A DNA stretch of 64,000 nt from contig OX485807.1 of assembly GCA_950295325.1 (NCBI GenBank), forward strand, positions 34,442,440 through 34,506,439, given 5' to 3'. The position numbers and the translations under genes are program-made. The notes beneath the pieces were generated by a model, which saw only the letters and a program-made list of their open reading frames with translations, was not told the DNA's origin and made no database searches. Source of the DNA: Polytrichum commune (Eukaryota > Streptophyta > Polytrichopsida > Polytrichales > Polytrichaceae). Below, one piece after another: positions 25,116 to 38,139 of the stretch; within the stretch, counting starts at the first letter, position 1, and the number at the start of each line of letters is the position of its first letter.

Positions 25116-26038
25116 TCCAATGAATTAACACGACCAAGTGGCTCAATATATGGCCGAATACACAACTTCTATGAGCCTCACCAAGTCTTAGAAATATATA
25201 TTCTATATGTTTCTTCGTTCAAACATTTTTGTATATTGTCTTATATCAAGGAGAAAAGAACATTGCACTCACATATGACTCTCATGATCAAATATATATA
25301 TGTATTTGCATTCAAGGGTATTCAGGTTGTGTATTTTTACTCAACTCTTCAATAACATCAATATATTCAACTTATTTGAAGAGTGCACTAGTTGATTTTG
25401 AGATAGTGTCAATGTTGATCAAATTGGCTAAAAATGGAAGCATGTAGCTTAAATACATGTTATGTGGATGGAGAGGCCCGGATTGGGCCTCTTAAATGCT
25501 TGGGGATTAACCTATATCTAGGAAGTGACATCTCAACTTACAAAACTACATTGATCATGGTAAATATTTTGGACCATATTATCAACCTTATTTCGAATTA
25601 ACAACATGAACCCCACATGTGCCATGACCTCAGTAGGTGTGAAGAAGGGAGGAAAAATCTAGCAGAGTGTCTAGTTGGCAAGTGCATTATGCTCCACGAT
25701 TCTCACATTGGATTACAATACATGCCTACAAATATTCTAAATAATTATGATATGGACGCCATTGAAAGTACAAAGGATTTCATCCTAGAGTTTTTACAAA
25801 CTTTTAGAAACACGATCTTGTGTCAACTCCAAAGACTAAGTCTAATGAATGTAGTTAGGTCTTCAAGGCGACATCTCGATTTACAAAATCGCATTGATTA
25901 TGGTAAATAATGTGGGCTACAATATTGAGCTTATTCCCACATCAAAAACATTGGAGATAATAACGTGGGTGCATATTCTCTAAACCAATTCACAATTTTA
26001 CATCCAAGATCCACATTAGGTTACATTGTTTTTATTGG

Positions 26039-26162
26039 ATTGAGCAATGCAGAGAAGAGAAAGAACTCCGGTCTCTAGGGCCGGAGTGAATAAAGTGTCT
26101 GTTCGTAGAACATCCTAGGCCAAGCCTTACGGCATTGGCTTTAGATGTAATTGAGCAATGCA
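26039..26162 (-). mobile_element. Short retroposon copy 1, with 13-bp target duplication
   Basis: ATTGAGCAATGCA stands at both 26039-26051 and 26150-26162. The 98 bp between (26052-26149), read on the minus strand, ends CTCCGGCCCTAGAGACCGGA and then a TTC-rich tail. It is homologous to the insertion at 28943-29018 over at least 70 bp. Tail plus exact flanking repeats indicate target-primed retroposition. Confidence 0.75.
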
Positions 26163-26471
26163 CATTTGTAATACTTCAAACTAGAGAATTCTAGCTCACA
26201 TATGAAGAGATTGGTACGAAACTAGCTTCCCTCAAGTATTAAAAACATTTCGTAAACATTCAAATCCTCATTGAAAAGTTTAGTTAATGGGGTTGCGCAC
26301 TATGTTCTACATGATGGTGTATGTTGTGGGTCACACTATAGGGTTGCCTTGGGTTAAGTCAAACTCTCATCACACTACACATATGCTCACATTTTATTTT
26401 TTTACTATGATCAATGCAATGAGCATTCAACCAACAGAGAATATTCTGAAAAATATTGTCAATCCCACATG

Positions 26472-26500
26472 ACATTGTTATGGATCTGAATAATGTTATG
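26472..26500. repeat. Solo arm of the 29356-29476 hairpin repeat
   Basis: ACATTGTTATGGATCTGAAT followed by AATGTTATG matches the right arm of the hairpin at 29356-29476. No partner arm is seen nearby. Confidence 0.65.
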
Positions 26501-28258
26501 ATGCAAAGAGACTGTAATTTGACATTACAATAGGTCCGTGCACGTGTCATGCTCACAGAGACAAAATTGATTGATTATATAATGTACATGGTTGGTTCCT
26601 TGTAACAGTCAAGAGTCGTGCCTCTGCTACATGTGTTGTCCAAGATGGTCAAAGTCACTAGAAAACAGAATCTGTTGGCAATTTCCATACAGCTCCGCCA
26701 ATCGAAAGACTATGTAGATCAGTTCATAAAGATGGATTACTTTGAAACTTTCGAGTTGGGTTCGCCCAAATCGTGTTTCATATTGTGCACGTGTGTGTGT
26801 ACATTATGCATTCACGATTCATTGGCAATCACAATCTTACTGAGCTTCTTGTTGCTTTGGTTGAAGTAATTCTCGTTCAATAGCATACTCGCACCATATT
26901 CTGCTCAGGATAATCGTTTAAATTGCCCATGACATTTCATTCTGCTATGTTTGAGATTCGCATGTGAAGCGTGAAGAACACTTTGCCGTGATGTCAGAAT
27001 TGTGGTGAAGAAGCCTGCACATGATTCATGGTAGATTAAAGTTTTGGCCCATTTCTGTTTGTAGCTGAAATTCAAGTAAAACCAGATTGTTTTGTGACTA
27101 TTGGACTTAAAGATGTTACAATTTTTGGGGGCATACTTACAATTTTCATCTTTTTGTCTGTAATTATAGATAGGGTATAGATTTTTCGGACACTGATATA
27201 ACTGATGCAATCAGTATCACCAGAATCAAATTTTGTAGTCAAATTTCCATCTGCAAACTTGATTTTGGATACATCTCATGTTTATCATGCACGTAGAATT
27301 ATGATGTAACCGAGAATGTCAACAAGGATGATTTGTGCACTTCCAAGAACTTCATTTGCAGAGTTGATGACACATATACTTCATCTTGAAACAAGTATTG
27401 AAATAATATACATTATCCAAAAACGCCATTTCTTATTTGAAAAAAAGACCAAGTGATCAAAAGTTTGTAGTAAGGTCTCTGAAGAAGCCTCTCTCTATCC
27501 ATGAAAGTTCTTAGAAACCCTAATTTTTTAGCAGAACCAAGTAACTGTTTTGAGTGTGTCTTGTGGGAGACAAACTTGATATACGCACAAGGATGCATTC
27601 GTTGTTCATTTTATGATTTTGTACAAAGTTTAGTGATTTACATTCTTGAACAACCATCTACTTGCGAGAATTTGGAGATGAGGAGGAAGAGATACCTAAT
27701 GTCAACACCATAGCATGCACATCTAAGAGATTCGCATCTGACTTACGTTGCATATTGAAGATATAAAACAATTACATCTCTTAAAATTATAACAATAACC
27801 GTATTTGTAGGGAAGTATCAGAATTTGGATCTTGACATGTTGGTTTTTTCTAGTATATATGTCATTCACCACTAATCTCACACATCAACATTATTTCATC
27901 TTGTATCAATCACATTGAACTATAACATTGATATCGATGCCTTCGAATCATAGTGTTGCAATTCTGATCTTGGGAAAGTGTCAAACGAATCGTTTGTTAA
28001 ATGTTGAGTTAGAAATGAAAAGACATAAATTTTGGAAGGGTTTGTATGAACACACGTTGCTCGTTTGCATTCTGACAAATACAAGTATTTATGATGTGGG
28101 TCGATTACCAGAAACAGTGCTATGGCAACATCATTTGTTCCATGGAAGTGGTAATCTTCTGGTGCCTTGCTCTTCAAAATCTCCAACTCTCCTCAAAGCT
28201 TGATGGTCAATAGAATTGCATTATTCATGCATCTCAACATAAGTTTTTTGGATCGATT

Positions 28259-28591
28259 CTAGCCACGTCCAGTAAGCTTCCGCGACCAGTTCCCCGATTT
28301 TGATGGCAAAGGAGGTGAATTCAAACTTCTTTTCTTGTCGTCAAACTCCACATCCTTGTCGTCCAACATCAAAAAACGGACCCGTTTTTTCTTCAGAATG
28401 CTGTTTGTGTGAGGGCTCGAGGAGCTCGATGCCTCGGCCGCATTGTTATTGTGAGCGACCCGAAACGAGCTCTTCAAGATCCGTGGCTCTTGTGCAGGTA
28501 ACATGACTTTGTCATGGTCAATTTTCGGTTCCGGGGACTTTTGACTCTTGGGTTCAAAGAACTTTTGCATCTTCTTCTTCACATTGCCCAT
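28259..28591 (-). CDS. Small lysine/serine-rich hypothetical protein, 110 residues
   Basis: An uninterrupted frame begins at ATG 28591 (a further in-frame ATG lies at 28615) in DNA that is more GC-rich than its surroundings. I do not recognise a family. The start MGNVKKKMQKFFEPK is basic, with a glycine after Met; the middle is Ser-rich; then comes SILKKKRVRFLMLDDKDVEF, whose RVRF fits the RVxF docking motif for protein phosphatase 1. The C-terminus is basic and Ser/Pro-rich. It could be a small single-exon gene or an open frame in old repeat DNA. Codon-scale composition and the motif favour a gene, but without homologues the call is tentative. Confidence 0.4.
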   Translation of the reverse strand: MGNVKKKMQKFFEPKSQKSPEPKIDHDKVMLPAQEPRILKSSFRVAHNNNAAEASSSSSPHTNSILKKKRVRFLMLDDKDVEFDDKKRSLNSPPLPSKSGNWSRKLTGRG

Positions 28592-28928
28592 TTTGTGCAC
28601 TCGTCCGATCCACAAGAAATCTCACTTTATTCAAACCATATTCGTGTTTTCTATGTCTCGAATTCCAATTAAAGTACCAAACTAAAAGCCAAAGATTACT
28701 TGCCACATGGGAGTTTTGTAGTGTGTTTCGAGCAAGAGATGTCAAGACTCCTTAAGCTTCATAAATGTACATGCGCTCTTTCCCATGCAAGCTAACCCTT
28801 GATGTGGGATTCGTCACAAAACCTTAATTCTTAAAAGCGCGTAAGACTTTTTTAGTCTCATGTGTCAACCGTTATCAATAGTTTTGGAGTTTGCAAAGAG
28901 CATCAAAATGTTGAATGTGAAAGGTTAG

Positions 28929-29032
28929 ACCCATCTATCTCAGAAGAAGAAGTCCGGTCTCCAGAGGAGGCCGGAGTGAATAAAGTGTATGTTCATAGAT
29001 CATCCTAGGCCACGCCTTACCCATCTATCTCA
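28929..29032 (-). mobile_element. Short retroposon copy 2, with 14-bp target duplication
   Basis: ACCCATCTATCTCA stands at 28929-28942 and 29019-29032. The 76 bp between, read on the minus strand, hold GGCCTAGGATGATCTATGAA, CACTTTATTCACTCCGGCC and GGAGACCGGACTTCTTCTTC. The body aligns with copy 1, but its 5' end is shorter, as expected for 5'-truncated retroposition. Confidence 0.8.
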
Positions 29033-29355
29033 ATACATATGGCTATGGAGAGCAAAAAAAATGGTGCAATCCAAAGGTTGGCGTAAATGAGAGAGGTTTA
29101 CCCTTTGAGCATACAATGATATCATATGTATGCCCAACACGGGCTTGTCAAGGTTAAGGAATGTGGGGTACCACCTCCCTTCCAAGATGTTTTCTTTTGG
29201 GAAGAATGGCCCAAGGAGGCTTGCATGGTAATGACATGGGTGCTCAAGGGACAGGGGGGAATGCTTGGATAATGGTTGGAGGGAATGGTATGGGTTTGGT
29301 TGTTTTTCATTGTTGCTCATTGAACATGGGGTATTTGGTGGCTACAAGGTGGATT

Positions 29356-29476
29356 CATAACATTATTCAGATCCCTAACAATGTTCAATGGGACTGACAA
29401 TAATTTATGGAATATTTCCATATATTTCCCACATTCAGTCCCACTGAACATTGTTATGGATATGAATAATGTTATG
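29356..29476. mobile_element. Hairpin MITE-like element of 121 bp
   Basis: The left arm starts CATAACATTATTCAGATCCC. The right arm ends with its near complement GGATATGAATAATGTTATG, with about 3 mismatches in 42 paired bases around a roughly 30-nt AT-rich loop. There is no coding content and no clear target duplication. Confidence 0.75.
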
Positions 29477-30624
29477 TTTGACATCTAGGTCACCGTAGTT
29501 GGATATGGAGGGCTTCAATGGAATTTGGGTGAAATTCCTCCCTATATTCAAGTTGTGAAAAAAAATTAAGGGTGACACACCAACATCCAACTTCTATGGT
29601 GCGTATCAACCGATGTTTGGTTTGTTTTAGTTTGTTTGGATCATACAACATCACCTTGGTCTTGGTCTTGTCATATGAAGTGGATCCCATAGAAAGACGA
29701 CTCCAATGTTGCTTCATTTTCTAGTTGGTCTAAGGTTATATGTAATCCTATAACGGCCATTATGAGGATTACAAGGGCCTCCTACGTGTGATGCCCTGTT
29801 TTGAAGGTAAACACCTTGAATATGTTAAGGACAAGCCAGCCAACACCTATATATCTCCCCCAAGGGCAAGCCCCCAAGTTTCCACATGGTTGGTTGAAAA
29901 TATCCGGTTCATCCAACTACCCTGGTACGATTGGGTGCATCATAGTTGGTAATGTGCACCAAAATTCAAGTGTTGGGATGCCATCAACATGCTCTGAATG
30001 TTTGTGTTATGAATGGAAGGTGATTTCAAACTATTGGATATTTTTGTCTTGTATTGTAGGACACTCCACGTGCAAGGTTCTTACCCTCCTACATGGACAA
30101 CTTCGTTGGAAATTATATTATTCCATAAGTTGCCAATATTTAGGATTTTTTTAATAAACATTTAACAAGGGAAAATTTGGGGAAATGTTGAATTTCAATT
30201 TTATGGAAAAAATGATTTTTTTCTTCAATTTCTAGATTCAAAAACCACCTAGTTAAGTTGCAAATAGACCCTCACATGCTTAGCACTAGATATGGATGTA
30301 GTGTGATGCCATCCCCTTGTGTATGTGCGCATTTATATTAACAAAAATTGGGTATAAAGAAACCCTTTGCAAGAGGCCATGCACGCTCTTTTTAGGTCTT
30401 TTAGTGTGCACAATGTTGGGCCAAGGGGGGGGGGGGACTAGGTAGCTAGAGCCCCGAAATTGCTATTGGTATACTATACTCATGCTTGATATGTTTGGAT
30501 GTGGGGAATGTAAAACATTGCTTTGGGCCTAAGCACATTAAATGACATTGCATTACTAATTTCTTAAATATAAAAAATCTCTTGACATCAAGATATGAAG
30601 TTCATAAACCTACTTTAAGAAAAG

Positions 30625-30658
30625 TGTGTGTGTGTATATATATATACACACACACACA
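30625..30658. repeat. Palindromic microsatellite (TG)n(TA)n(CA)n
   Basis: A run of GTGTGTGTGT, then TATATATATATA, then CACACACACACA forms a near-perfect self-complementary microsatellite. Confidence 0.9.
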
Positions 30659-31930
30659 TAAATGCCTAACACAATTTCAATTCAAAATCAAAGCCATTGT
30701 TTTGAAACTTTATGAAACCTCTTACTAAATCAACAGCAATTATGTCAAAACAATGAATAAAACCATTGTTTATTTGAACAAATGAGCACATTAAATAAAG
30801 ATAAGTTAGGAAGGAAATTGAAAGCATTGTTCGGGTGCAACATCCTAGTGCCAACAAGTGGGCACAAGCATGTATCTCCCTAAAATATGCACCAAACCGC
30901 TACATAGCTCTGCAAATAAGAAAAATTGACATCATATGCCCAAATGAAGCCTAAGTTTTGTGTATACATATTCATTGGTTGCACATAGTTTAAGCATATC
31001 AACTTCATGACATACAATATGCATGATAAGAGTTACAAACTAGAAGAGTGGCAACATGCATTAAGACTTAGGCACCATACTGGCATACACTAATTTAAGG
31101 ATCATGGGGTCCCCCAATTGTTTGAGTCCATGCACATAAAATTATGAAGGATTTCCATGGAAAAATGGGGGATATTTGGATGAAACTAGTGCGCAATTAT
31201 CCAAGTTGACTACATTAGTAGTGAAGTTGCATGTTTGTTTTTAAATAAATGGCATGAAAGATGTGTGAGGTTCTTCATGTACATATTATTGGATTCTTTA
31301 TGATGTAAATGAAAAGTGTATGATGTTGTGAGCAAGAATGTGAGGTTAGGACAATACATTTGAAGAATCAAAATACCCAATGATATGTAATCGTCCATTC
31401 ACAACACCAACCTATCGTGGAACATTTAAACAAAAGCCTATTTTTTCTATGCTACACTTTCCAACTTTGATATGGACATGGACATGGAACCTTTGGTGCT
31501 CCGTCGACACCTGCCCCAACAATCCCCTTGTGTTTAGTGCAATCTATTACAATGGACTATTATGTGGCGATGGTGAAGTTCTTGTCCACTTGTAACAAAC
31601 CTCCCACATGTTTGCCACCAACTTTCACATTAACAATTATCAATGAAAATGATGAGTTGAAGAACTCACTTTATTTTCTTTGTAACGTCTAATTACAATC
31701 GTAGACCAAGGAGATCTTGGTCTAAGCTCAACCACCCGACCATAGGAGAGAGACCAAAAAAATATCCTCTCTCCTCCCCCCCCCAATTTGGGGAATGTAT
31801 TTAAGATGTCATATCGTACCATCTTAAGATCGGTTATGAAAGTGTGAAATAAGCAATTCAACTATTTTCTTTACACATCACGTTTTTGGTATACCGTGGT
31901 TATAGTCGGACTGGATTTGCACTAGTTGCA

Positions 31931-32236
31931 TCATCCCATGGTTACATTCTTGGGGTCCACATGCATGAGCGCACACCACTTAATAATGTTATGACAGGTT
32001 GTGAGTGGAAAATGCATGAGAATCTTTGCCGAAGGGACATTTTGCCAAAGAAAACAATCGCTCCCACATTCGGGGCATTTCTCTTCATTGAAGTATTCTC
32101 CCTCGAAGTAAATGCAACTCTTCAACACACTCCAATATTGTAGAGTGCTCCATGTTTCATCTTTCGATGTGCCGGAATGTCGTTTCCACGTGGGATGCAA
32201 GTGGGTTGCGATGAACACGAGCATGACACGTGGCAA
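31931..32236 (-). pseudogene. Transposase fragment, CACTA (En/Spm, TNP2-like)
   Basis: A 101-residue open frame contains EEKCPECGSDCF followed by AKILMHFPL. This is the zinc-knuckle-like CPxCG plus xKVLxYFPL signature of the Transposase_21/TNP2 family of CACTA elements. Only this part of a protein usually of several hundred residues survives; flanking DNA has stops in all frames and no element ends were found. The identification rests on two short motifs. Confidence 0.5.
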
Positions 32237-33991
32237 GTTTTGAGGGGGGAGGGGGATAATAATTATTTTGTGTCATAATAGAGAGCCCTCTACATTGCTC
32301 AACCCCAAGGTACGAAACAACCCACTGAACATTTTGAGTTACACCAAACTGTTACACATCTCCCAACGCGCAGAATGACCATCATGTGCCAATACCTTTA
32401 TATGTATATAACAAGATGCTTCATACATACATACATACATACATATTCATTCATGTTTAGATATTAACCCCCCCCCCCCACACGCACACACGCACACACA
32501 CGCACAAACTCCCCCAAAAGCCAAAGAGGCGCATCCAAAACGATCGATGCCAAGGCATATACAAAAGGCATGAACAATGAACTCCTATATCATAAAGGAA
32601 TTTATTTGAGAGGGTTTGTGTGTGAGAGTGTGCGCGGTAGTAGGGCCCCGAACCGAGCGAGCCCAAACCGTTAGGTTAGGGCTTTGTGTTAGAGGGAGGC
32701 AACACACAAGCACAGGATTCGTCATGTTGTGGTGTCGTGTTGCCCAAACTTCCACCACCGCAGGCACCGGCTCCCACCATCGCTGGACGCAGTTAACTTT
32801 CTTACCGCCGACAGAGAGACCGGTTTAACATTTCATCGCGACTCATCGTGGTTACTTAGAAGAGGGACCACAATTTCACTCCCGTCAAAAAAATCCTCGT
32901 CGCAAACTACTCAGGGTGTGAACCGTGCGAACCAAGCGGGGGTTTGGTTTGGTTTGGTGATCTCGTCTTGCCGGGAGGGCGGATTGTTGTTTGGAGTTTG
33001 TTGGAGTATTTGCGAGGTGTTCGAGAACGAAAGAGGGGTCGAGAGGGATAAGTAGTGGCAGATCCGGTGAAGGTTTGCGGTTGTTGCGAGCGAGAGAAAG
33101 GAATCAGGAGGGTTTGCAGGATGAAACGATAGGGTTAAGAGAATCATTCAGCGAGAGGAGGAAAAGGAAAGTGGAGCAGGGGAGGAGAGCGGCCGCTGTT
33201 ACATGTGTTGTTAAAAAGAGCCGAGAGAGATCAACATCATCATTCTCTTCATCTTCGTCGTCGTCGTTCGTTGTCATCTTGAGTGCCCTCCTGATGATGA
33301 TGATGATGCTGTGAAAAATTGCCTTGTTAAACTTCTGTATTCTTCGTCGTCATCTGTTGAGAGTGGTAAGGAAAGCCACTGACGAGGGAGTGTATTCTTC
33401 GTTCGTTCGTCGTTAGCTAGCTTAGCGAGAGCACACCGATGTTTGTGCAACCGTCATGTTTTTTCCTTCCTTTCCTTCAGTAGATATGATTTGGTATGGC
33501 ATGTGAGACTTAAGCCCTGGTTTCCGTCTGCGCATTGTTATAAGTATTATATGGCGCTTCGACATTGGTCCACGTTTGGTGCAGAACTGCCAAGAGCCTC
33601 CTCCTTGGCATTCGCTAGGCTTATTCACGAGGGGCTCGTCCAGGACATACTTCTGGTCATGCTACTGATTGTTCTTGCTGCTGGATTCAGTTTTCAGGTC
33701 ATGTGCCGATGTGATGTTCTGCTACTTGTGGTGGGAGAGTGGCCGGGCATTGTTGCAGAGGATGAATGTAGCATGTGTTTGTGCAGGGATGAGGATGAGG
33801 AGAGCGAGAGAGTGAGAAACTGCAGCTCTGTGAGAGAGAGGAGTGAGAGGGGAGAGGAGAGGAAGAGGAAGAGGAAGGAGAGTGGCAGGTCAGTGACTAC
33901 TACTTTGCAGGCACTACTACTAAAAGCTGTTGGTCGAGCTGTTTGTGAGTGAAAACAAACAAACATTGTATCTTCCGCCCTTTCTTGCGAG

Positions 33992-36900
33992 ATGGCTTCA
34001 GGCGAGCATGGTCTCAATCTTGGATCCCGCAAACTCGTGGTAAGTTACACTCTTACAATGTCTTCTCATTTGTTCTCTGAGTTTTTACATTTTTGGTCCC
34101 CAAATTTATGTAACTAAATATTACTACCCATCTTCTTCTGGACTAGAATTATGGGCTGTATGTAAATATTACCGATTTTTAAAATGCTATATTCGAATTT
34201 CTAAATCATTAAAATGATTTTTACTGACGAATAGGACGAGCCTTAAAGTGCGTATGGTAATTTACTTTATAGTATTTGACTTTATCAAATATCTATAAAA
34301 AAAAGTTAGCAAATTGGACCTCCTTGTTGAGCAGTGCATGTACAGTCATCCATGTGAGTTTTAATTGTAGTTTCAAGAATTTTTGTATAAAGATACTTCA
34401 GCTGGGCCAGCTGTGTTCTTCAAGGACTGGTCATATCATCAAATTATGTTCTCTTATAAGAAAATAACTGAAATGTTTACTCTGTTTCCAAGAATAAGTT
34501 CCATAGATCTGCTATTTGTTCATTACAACATGCACCGATATTGGATGTTACTTTTTTTGCATAGATGAGTCTTTGTTGTAGTAAAGGCGGAATATGTGTA
34601 TTTTTGGCCATTTTAGTTTTGGCCGGTTATCTTGTACCCCAGAGATCTCACTTCCTTGATTTTTTCCCCCTTGTTATAGTGTAACGTTCCTAGAGATATC
34701 TGCTATGTGGAATGTCACATTCGTGACTGGAGTCCCACTGTGATAACTGTCTGAAGGCATATGAAGTTTAATGCTTATCCCTCACACACCCCCCCCCCCT
34801 CGTAATATTTGGGCCTGACATCTCGTGGGCTGTTTTATAGTATATATAGACAACCTAATATATCTTGGCAGTATGCATGTTGTGGATGGAACATATTATT
34901 CTCCTGTTGCCAAAGAAAATGATGTATCACGTCTTCTGTATGCTTTCAGGTCTTGGGCATCCCGTGGGACATTGATACAGAAGGATTGAGGCAGTACATG
35001 TTGAAGTTTGGTGATCTTGATGATGTTATTGTCATGAAGGTCAGTTAGTCCCTGAAGTGTTATGTTTGCAGCACATATTTCTGTGCAGGATTACTTGTTT
35101 ATATATTTCTCTATCAGTTCAGTAGTCCACTTCCTGCATATGTTTTTCTGTAAGTTGATCCTTGCTTGCATATTTTGCAGGATCGTGCCACAGGAAGATC
35201 CCGTGGTTTTGGTTATGTGACCTTTTCAGTAGCTGAGGATGCTAAGGTACATTCTATATCCTTGATACACATATATCTAAATATATTATTGCACTACTTT
35301 GTCGTGCTGAACAGGATATGTTTGGTCTGGGATGCAGAAAGCAGTCTCAACACAACACTCGCTCAATGGACGAATGTTGGAAGTGAAGATTGCAACACCC
35401 AAGGTACACCAATTGTAATTAAATTGCACTTTAATCAATGATTCGATACTGTATTCTACAAGGTGTATGTAGTTATCATGTCTGCTGTTTTTTTTGCACA
35501 AAGGGCAATGAATTTCTCAGATCTCAGAAGCACTCTTTTCATCACAATTTGAGATGTCGATTCCTTCATTCCAAGGATGAAGCACATACTGTTGGTCTTG
35601 GGTTGTGTTTTGAAGTTGAATAATGTTACATTGATATTTGACATCTTTTAGTTTCTTGTTGAACAGGAAGAGATGAAGCCGCCAGCTAAAAAGATCACCA
35701 GGGTGTTTGTTGCCAGAATTCCTCCAAGTGTCACAGATGATGTATTTCGGAGGTATTTTAGCATTGAACAGATTGCTCCCAATTGCTTCATATTGCTGAC
35801 CACCTGAATATCTGAGAGGCAGTGACAGTATCTAAATTCAGTATTTACTGTCAAAGTGAATCTGAACTTTGCATATGAAATTGGAGAAGAGTAGCTTTTG
35901 CGTTTTTTTCTCAGTTTAGACCTCTGACAGGCAATTTTCTGAATGTTTTATTAGAGGAATTATATGATTTCAAGAGTGGTTTTGACAAGACTTCATGAGG
36001 TGATGTGGGTGCAGCTACTTCGAGAAATATGGAACTTTAAGTGATGCATACATGCCCAAGGTACAAGCTAGTTGCAAGATTATTTTATGCTTTGCCTTGA
36101 AATGAGTCTTCATGTCCAGTATTTATTTCACTAAGTCTATTGTACGTACTGAAGTACTTACTATTTACAGGATCAAGGATCAAAAGCACATCGGGGCATT
36201 GGCTTTGTTACTTTTGAGCAGCCAGGTGACTACTAGAATATCTACCATCCGTCCTAGTTCCCTGAAGTGAGCTCACATGCAAGTGTTAGCTGCTTCTTTC
36301 TTATTGTCCTTGCTGGATTAAAGCTTTGGTTCTGCTTTATTTTCTTCCCTTTCAGATATAATATCACCGAGTCTCACTGTCCTGTTTCACAGCTTTGACT
36401 GCCTCACTAATTGTGGTGCTGTCATGTAGAGTCTGTGGACCGGCTAATGAATGAAACACATGAGCTTGGCGGCTCAACCATTGCTGTGGATCGAGCTACG
36501 CCTAAGGCAAGTTACTCCCGGTTTATTTTGAGGGCTGTAGTATGACCATTTTCATTGGAGGGTCCAGATTCTGGTGATGTTTACAGTTTGAATAAAAAAT
36601 TCTTTTGATGATAAACAAAGTCCATTTACCCACCCTCCTGCATCTACTCCTGATCTAACAGTTTTTGCAGCTGGTCGTGCAATCTGGAGGATCCTGTGCG
36701 AAATCATTGATGTTATGTCACTTTTCAACATGCAGGAGGACGGTGTGAAGTCATGGGGACGTGGATTTCAAGGCGGCAATGCAAATTCTGGATCACATGC
36801 TGGAGCTGGTGCTTATGGAGCTTATGGTGTGTACACAAATGCTGCTCGGTTTGGTGGCTTTGGTGGTGCATTCGGTGCATATGATTATGCAGGTTCTAGT

Positions 36901-38139
36901 CTGGGAAGTGATTTGGGCCCCTCAGGTGGATTAAGCAGTGGATATGGAGCTGGTAATTCATGGGCCCCTCCCCCTCAAGGGAGTGGCTATGGTGGACCTG
37001 GTTTGGGAATTTCAGGTGGTGGAGGGGGAAACTATGGGTCGAGTGGACCTTCAGCTCTGCCTTTGAGAGGCCTGGGTACAAAAATATTTGTGGGTAGATT
37101 ACCACCTGAAGCAACTGCAGAGGACTTGCGACGCTACTTCAATAATTTTGGAAGAATATCAGATGTTTACGTCCCAAAGGTATGAATGGTCTAATATCAG
37201 TGGGATTCAAGTATAGTGGGGTACGTTTAGGATGCTACAGCGGAGCTGTGAAGCTGGTTTGTGGACATTTTTTGTCATGGAGTTCTGCCGTTAATTTTAA
37301 ACCTTGCTTGTACTCAGGACGCAAAGAAGACTTCACATAGAGGGTTTGGTTTTGTTACCTTCTCTGATGAAGGTGCAGCAGAGCGGGTCGCTCTAAGAAC
37401 ACATGAGATTCTCGGACATCAGGTCAGGATTCTGCTACCCTTTACCTTCAGTCATAAAAGTAGGTGCGTCTTGATGTGGTGATTCTGGTTCCTAACCTGA
37501 AATTATAACAAGTATGCTGTTTGTGTGGTATGCCATCCAGGCCCATTTATACTCCTTGGGTAATAGCATTTGATCTTGCCTTATTGCATAAATATCCTTA
37601 TTCTAACTTCCTCTTGCAACTTGGGCAGATTGCTGTGGACAGAGCAGCTCCTCAAGATGAGATGGCAAATAGTCCATACATGACCAGTGCCTCTCTTTCT
37701 TCTATTCCAACAGGAGGTGCTGGTGGTCCAATGCGAGGAAGCAATGGACCTCTTGGAGGCGGTGGGTATGGAAATTTACCTGGAAATCTGGAATTTAACT
37801 CTGGGGTAAGCTCATTTTCCCTATGTCAATTTTCAGAGATATTTTATCTATTTTTTGGTCTGTGGTAGTGCAAAACAGAATATACTCCATTCATTTATTG
37901 GGTCTTCACATATCTCTAATAATATCGTCATCAATCCATCATACATGTTCTATTGGTATAGAGGTATTGTTGTATATCCTTTCAAATATCTTGCATTTAC
38001 TAACTGTAACTACATATTGTTTCTATGTGGTCAGTGGGGGGGATATGGTCCAGTGGGTGGACTTGCATCAGGCATCGATGCAGGTTTGCCAGGAGGGCAC
38101 CGATCTTCCAGGATAGAACCTCGTTACCGACCATACTAG
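33992..38139 (+). CDS. Three-RRM RNA-binding protein, At4g36960-like
   Basis: Twelve exons: 33992-34039, 34950-35039, 35181-35246, 35338-35403, 35667-35752, 36015-36060, 36171-36225, 36430-36506, 36736-37179, 37318-37422, 37629-37805 and 38035-38139. All phases agree and total 454 residues. RRM1 is at about residues 14-90 (RNP2 LVVLGI, RNP1 RSRGFGYVTF), RRM2 at about 101-178 (VFVARI, AHRGIGFVTF), and RRM3 at about 294-372 (KIFVGRL, SHRGFGFVTF). A Gly/Ala/Tyr-rich linker lies between RRM2 and RRM3, and the tail ends RIEPRYRPY. The order, the TDP-43-like RRM1 and the conserved tail match the plant protein At4g36960; its targets are not known to me. It is expected to be nuclear and hnRNP-like. 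The donor after 36506 is GC rather than GT. The 5' leader probably starts near 32.6-33.4 kb. Confidence 0.92.

Larger units (their letters stand above)
22658..33991. other. Intergenic desert with transposon debris
   Basis: The first 350 bases are GC-rich and suit the RPB1 promoter and 5' leader, with an AAACCCT element near 22930. From 23137 to 25115 lie three terminal-inverted-repeat elements. From there to about 32600 the DNA is AT-rich and decayed, with MITE hairpins, two short retroposons, a CACTA-like fragment and one candidate small gene (28259-28591). A roughly 90-bp block at 25517 (GACATCTCAACTTACAAAAC) returns at 25869. From 32600 to 33991 the base composition changes and frames open, which probably marks the leader of the three-RRM gene. 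No other gene is supported. Confidence 0.65.

Noticed and set aside
33443-33952. 169-residue plus-strand frame just before the three-RRM start
   Set aside because: No domain and a purine-rich, low-complexity end; more likely 5' leader of the gene starting at 33992.
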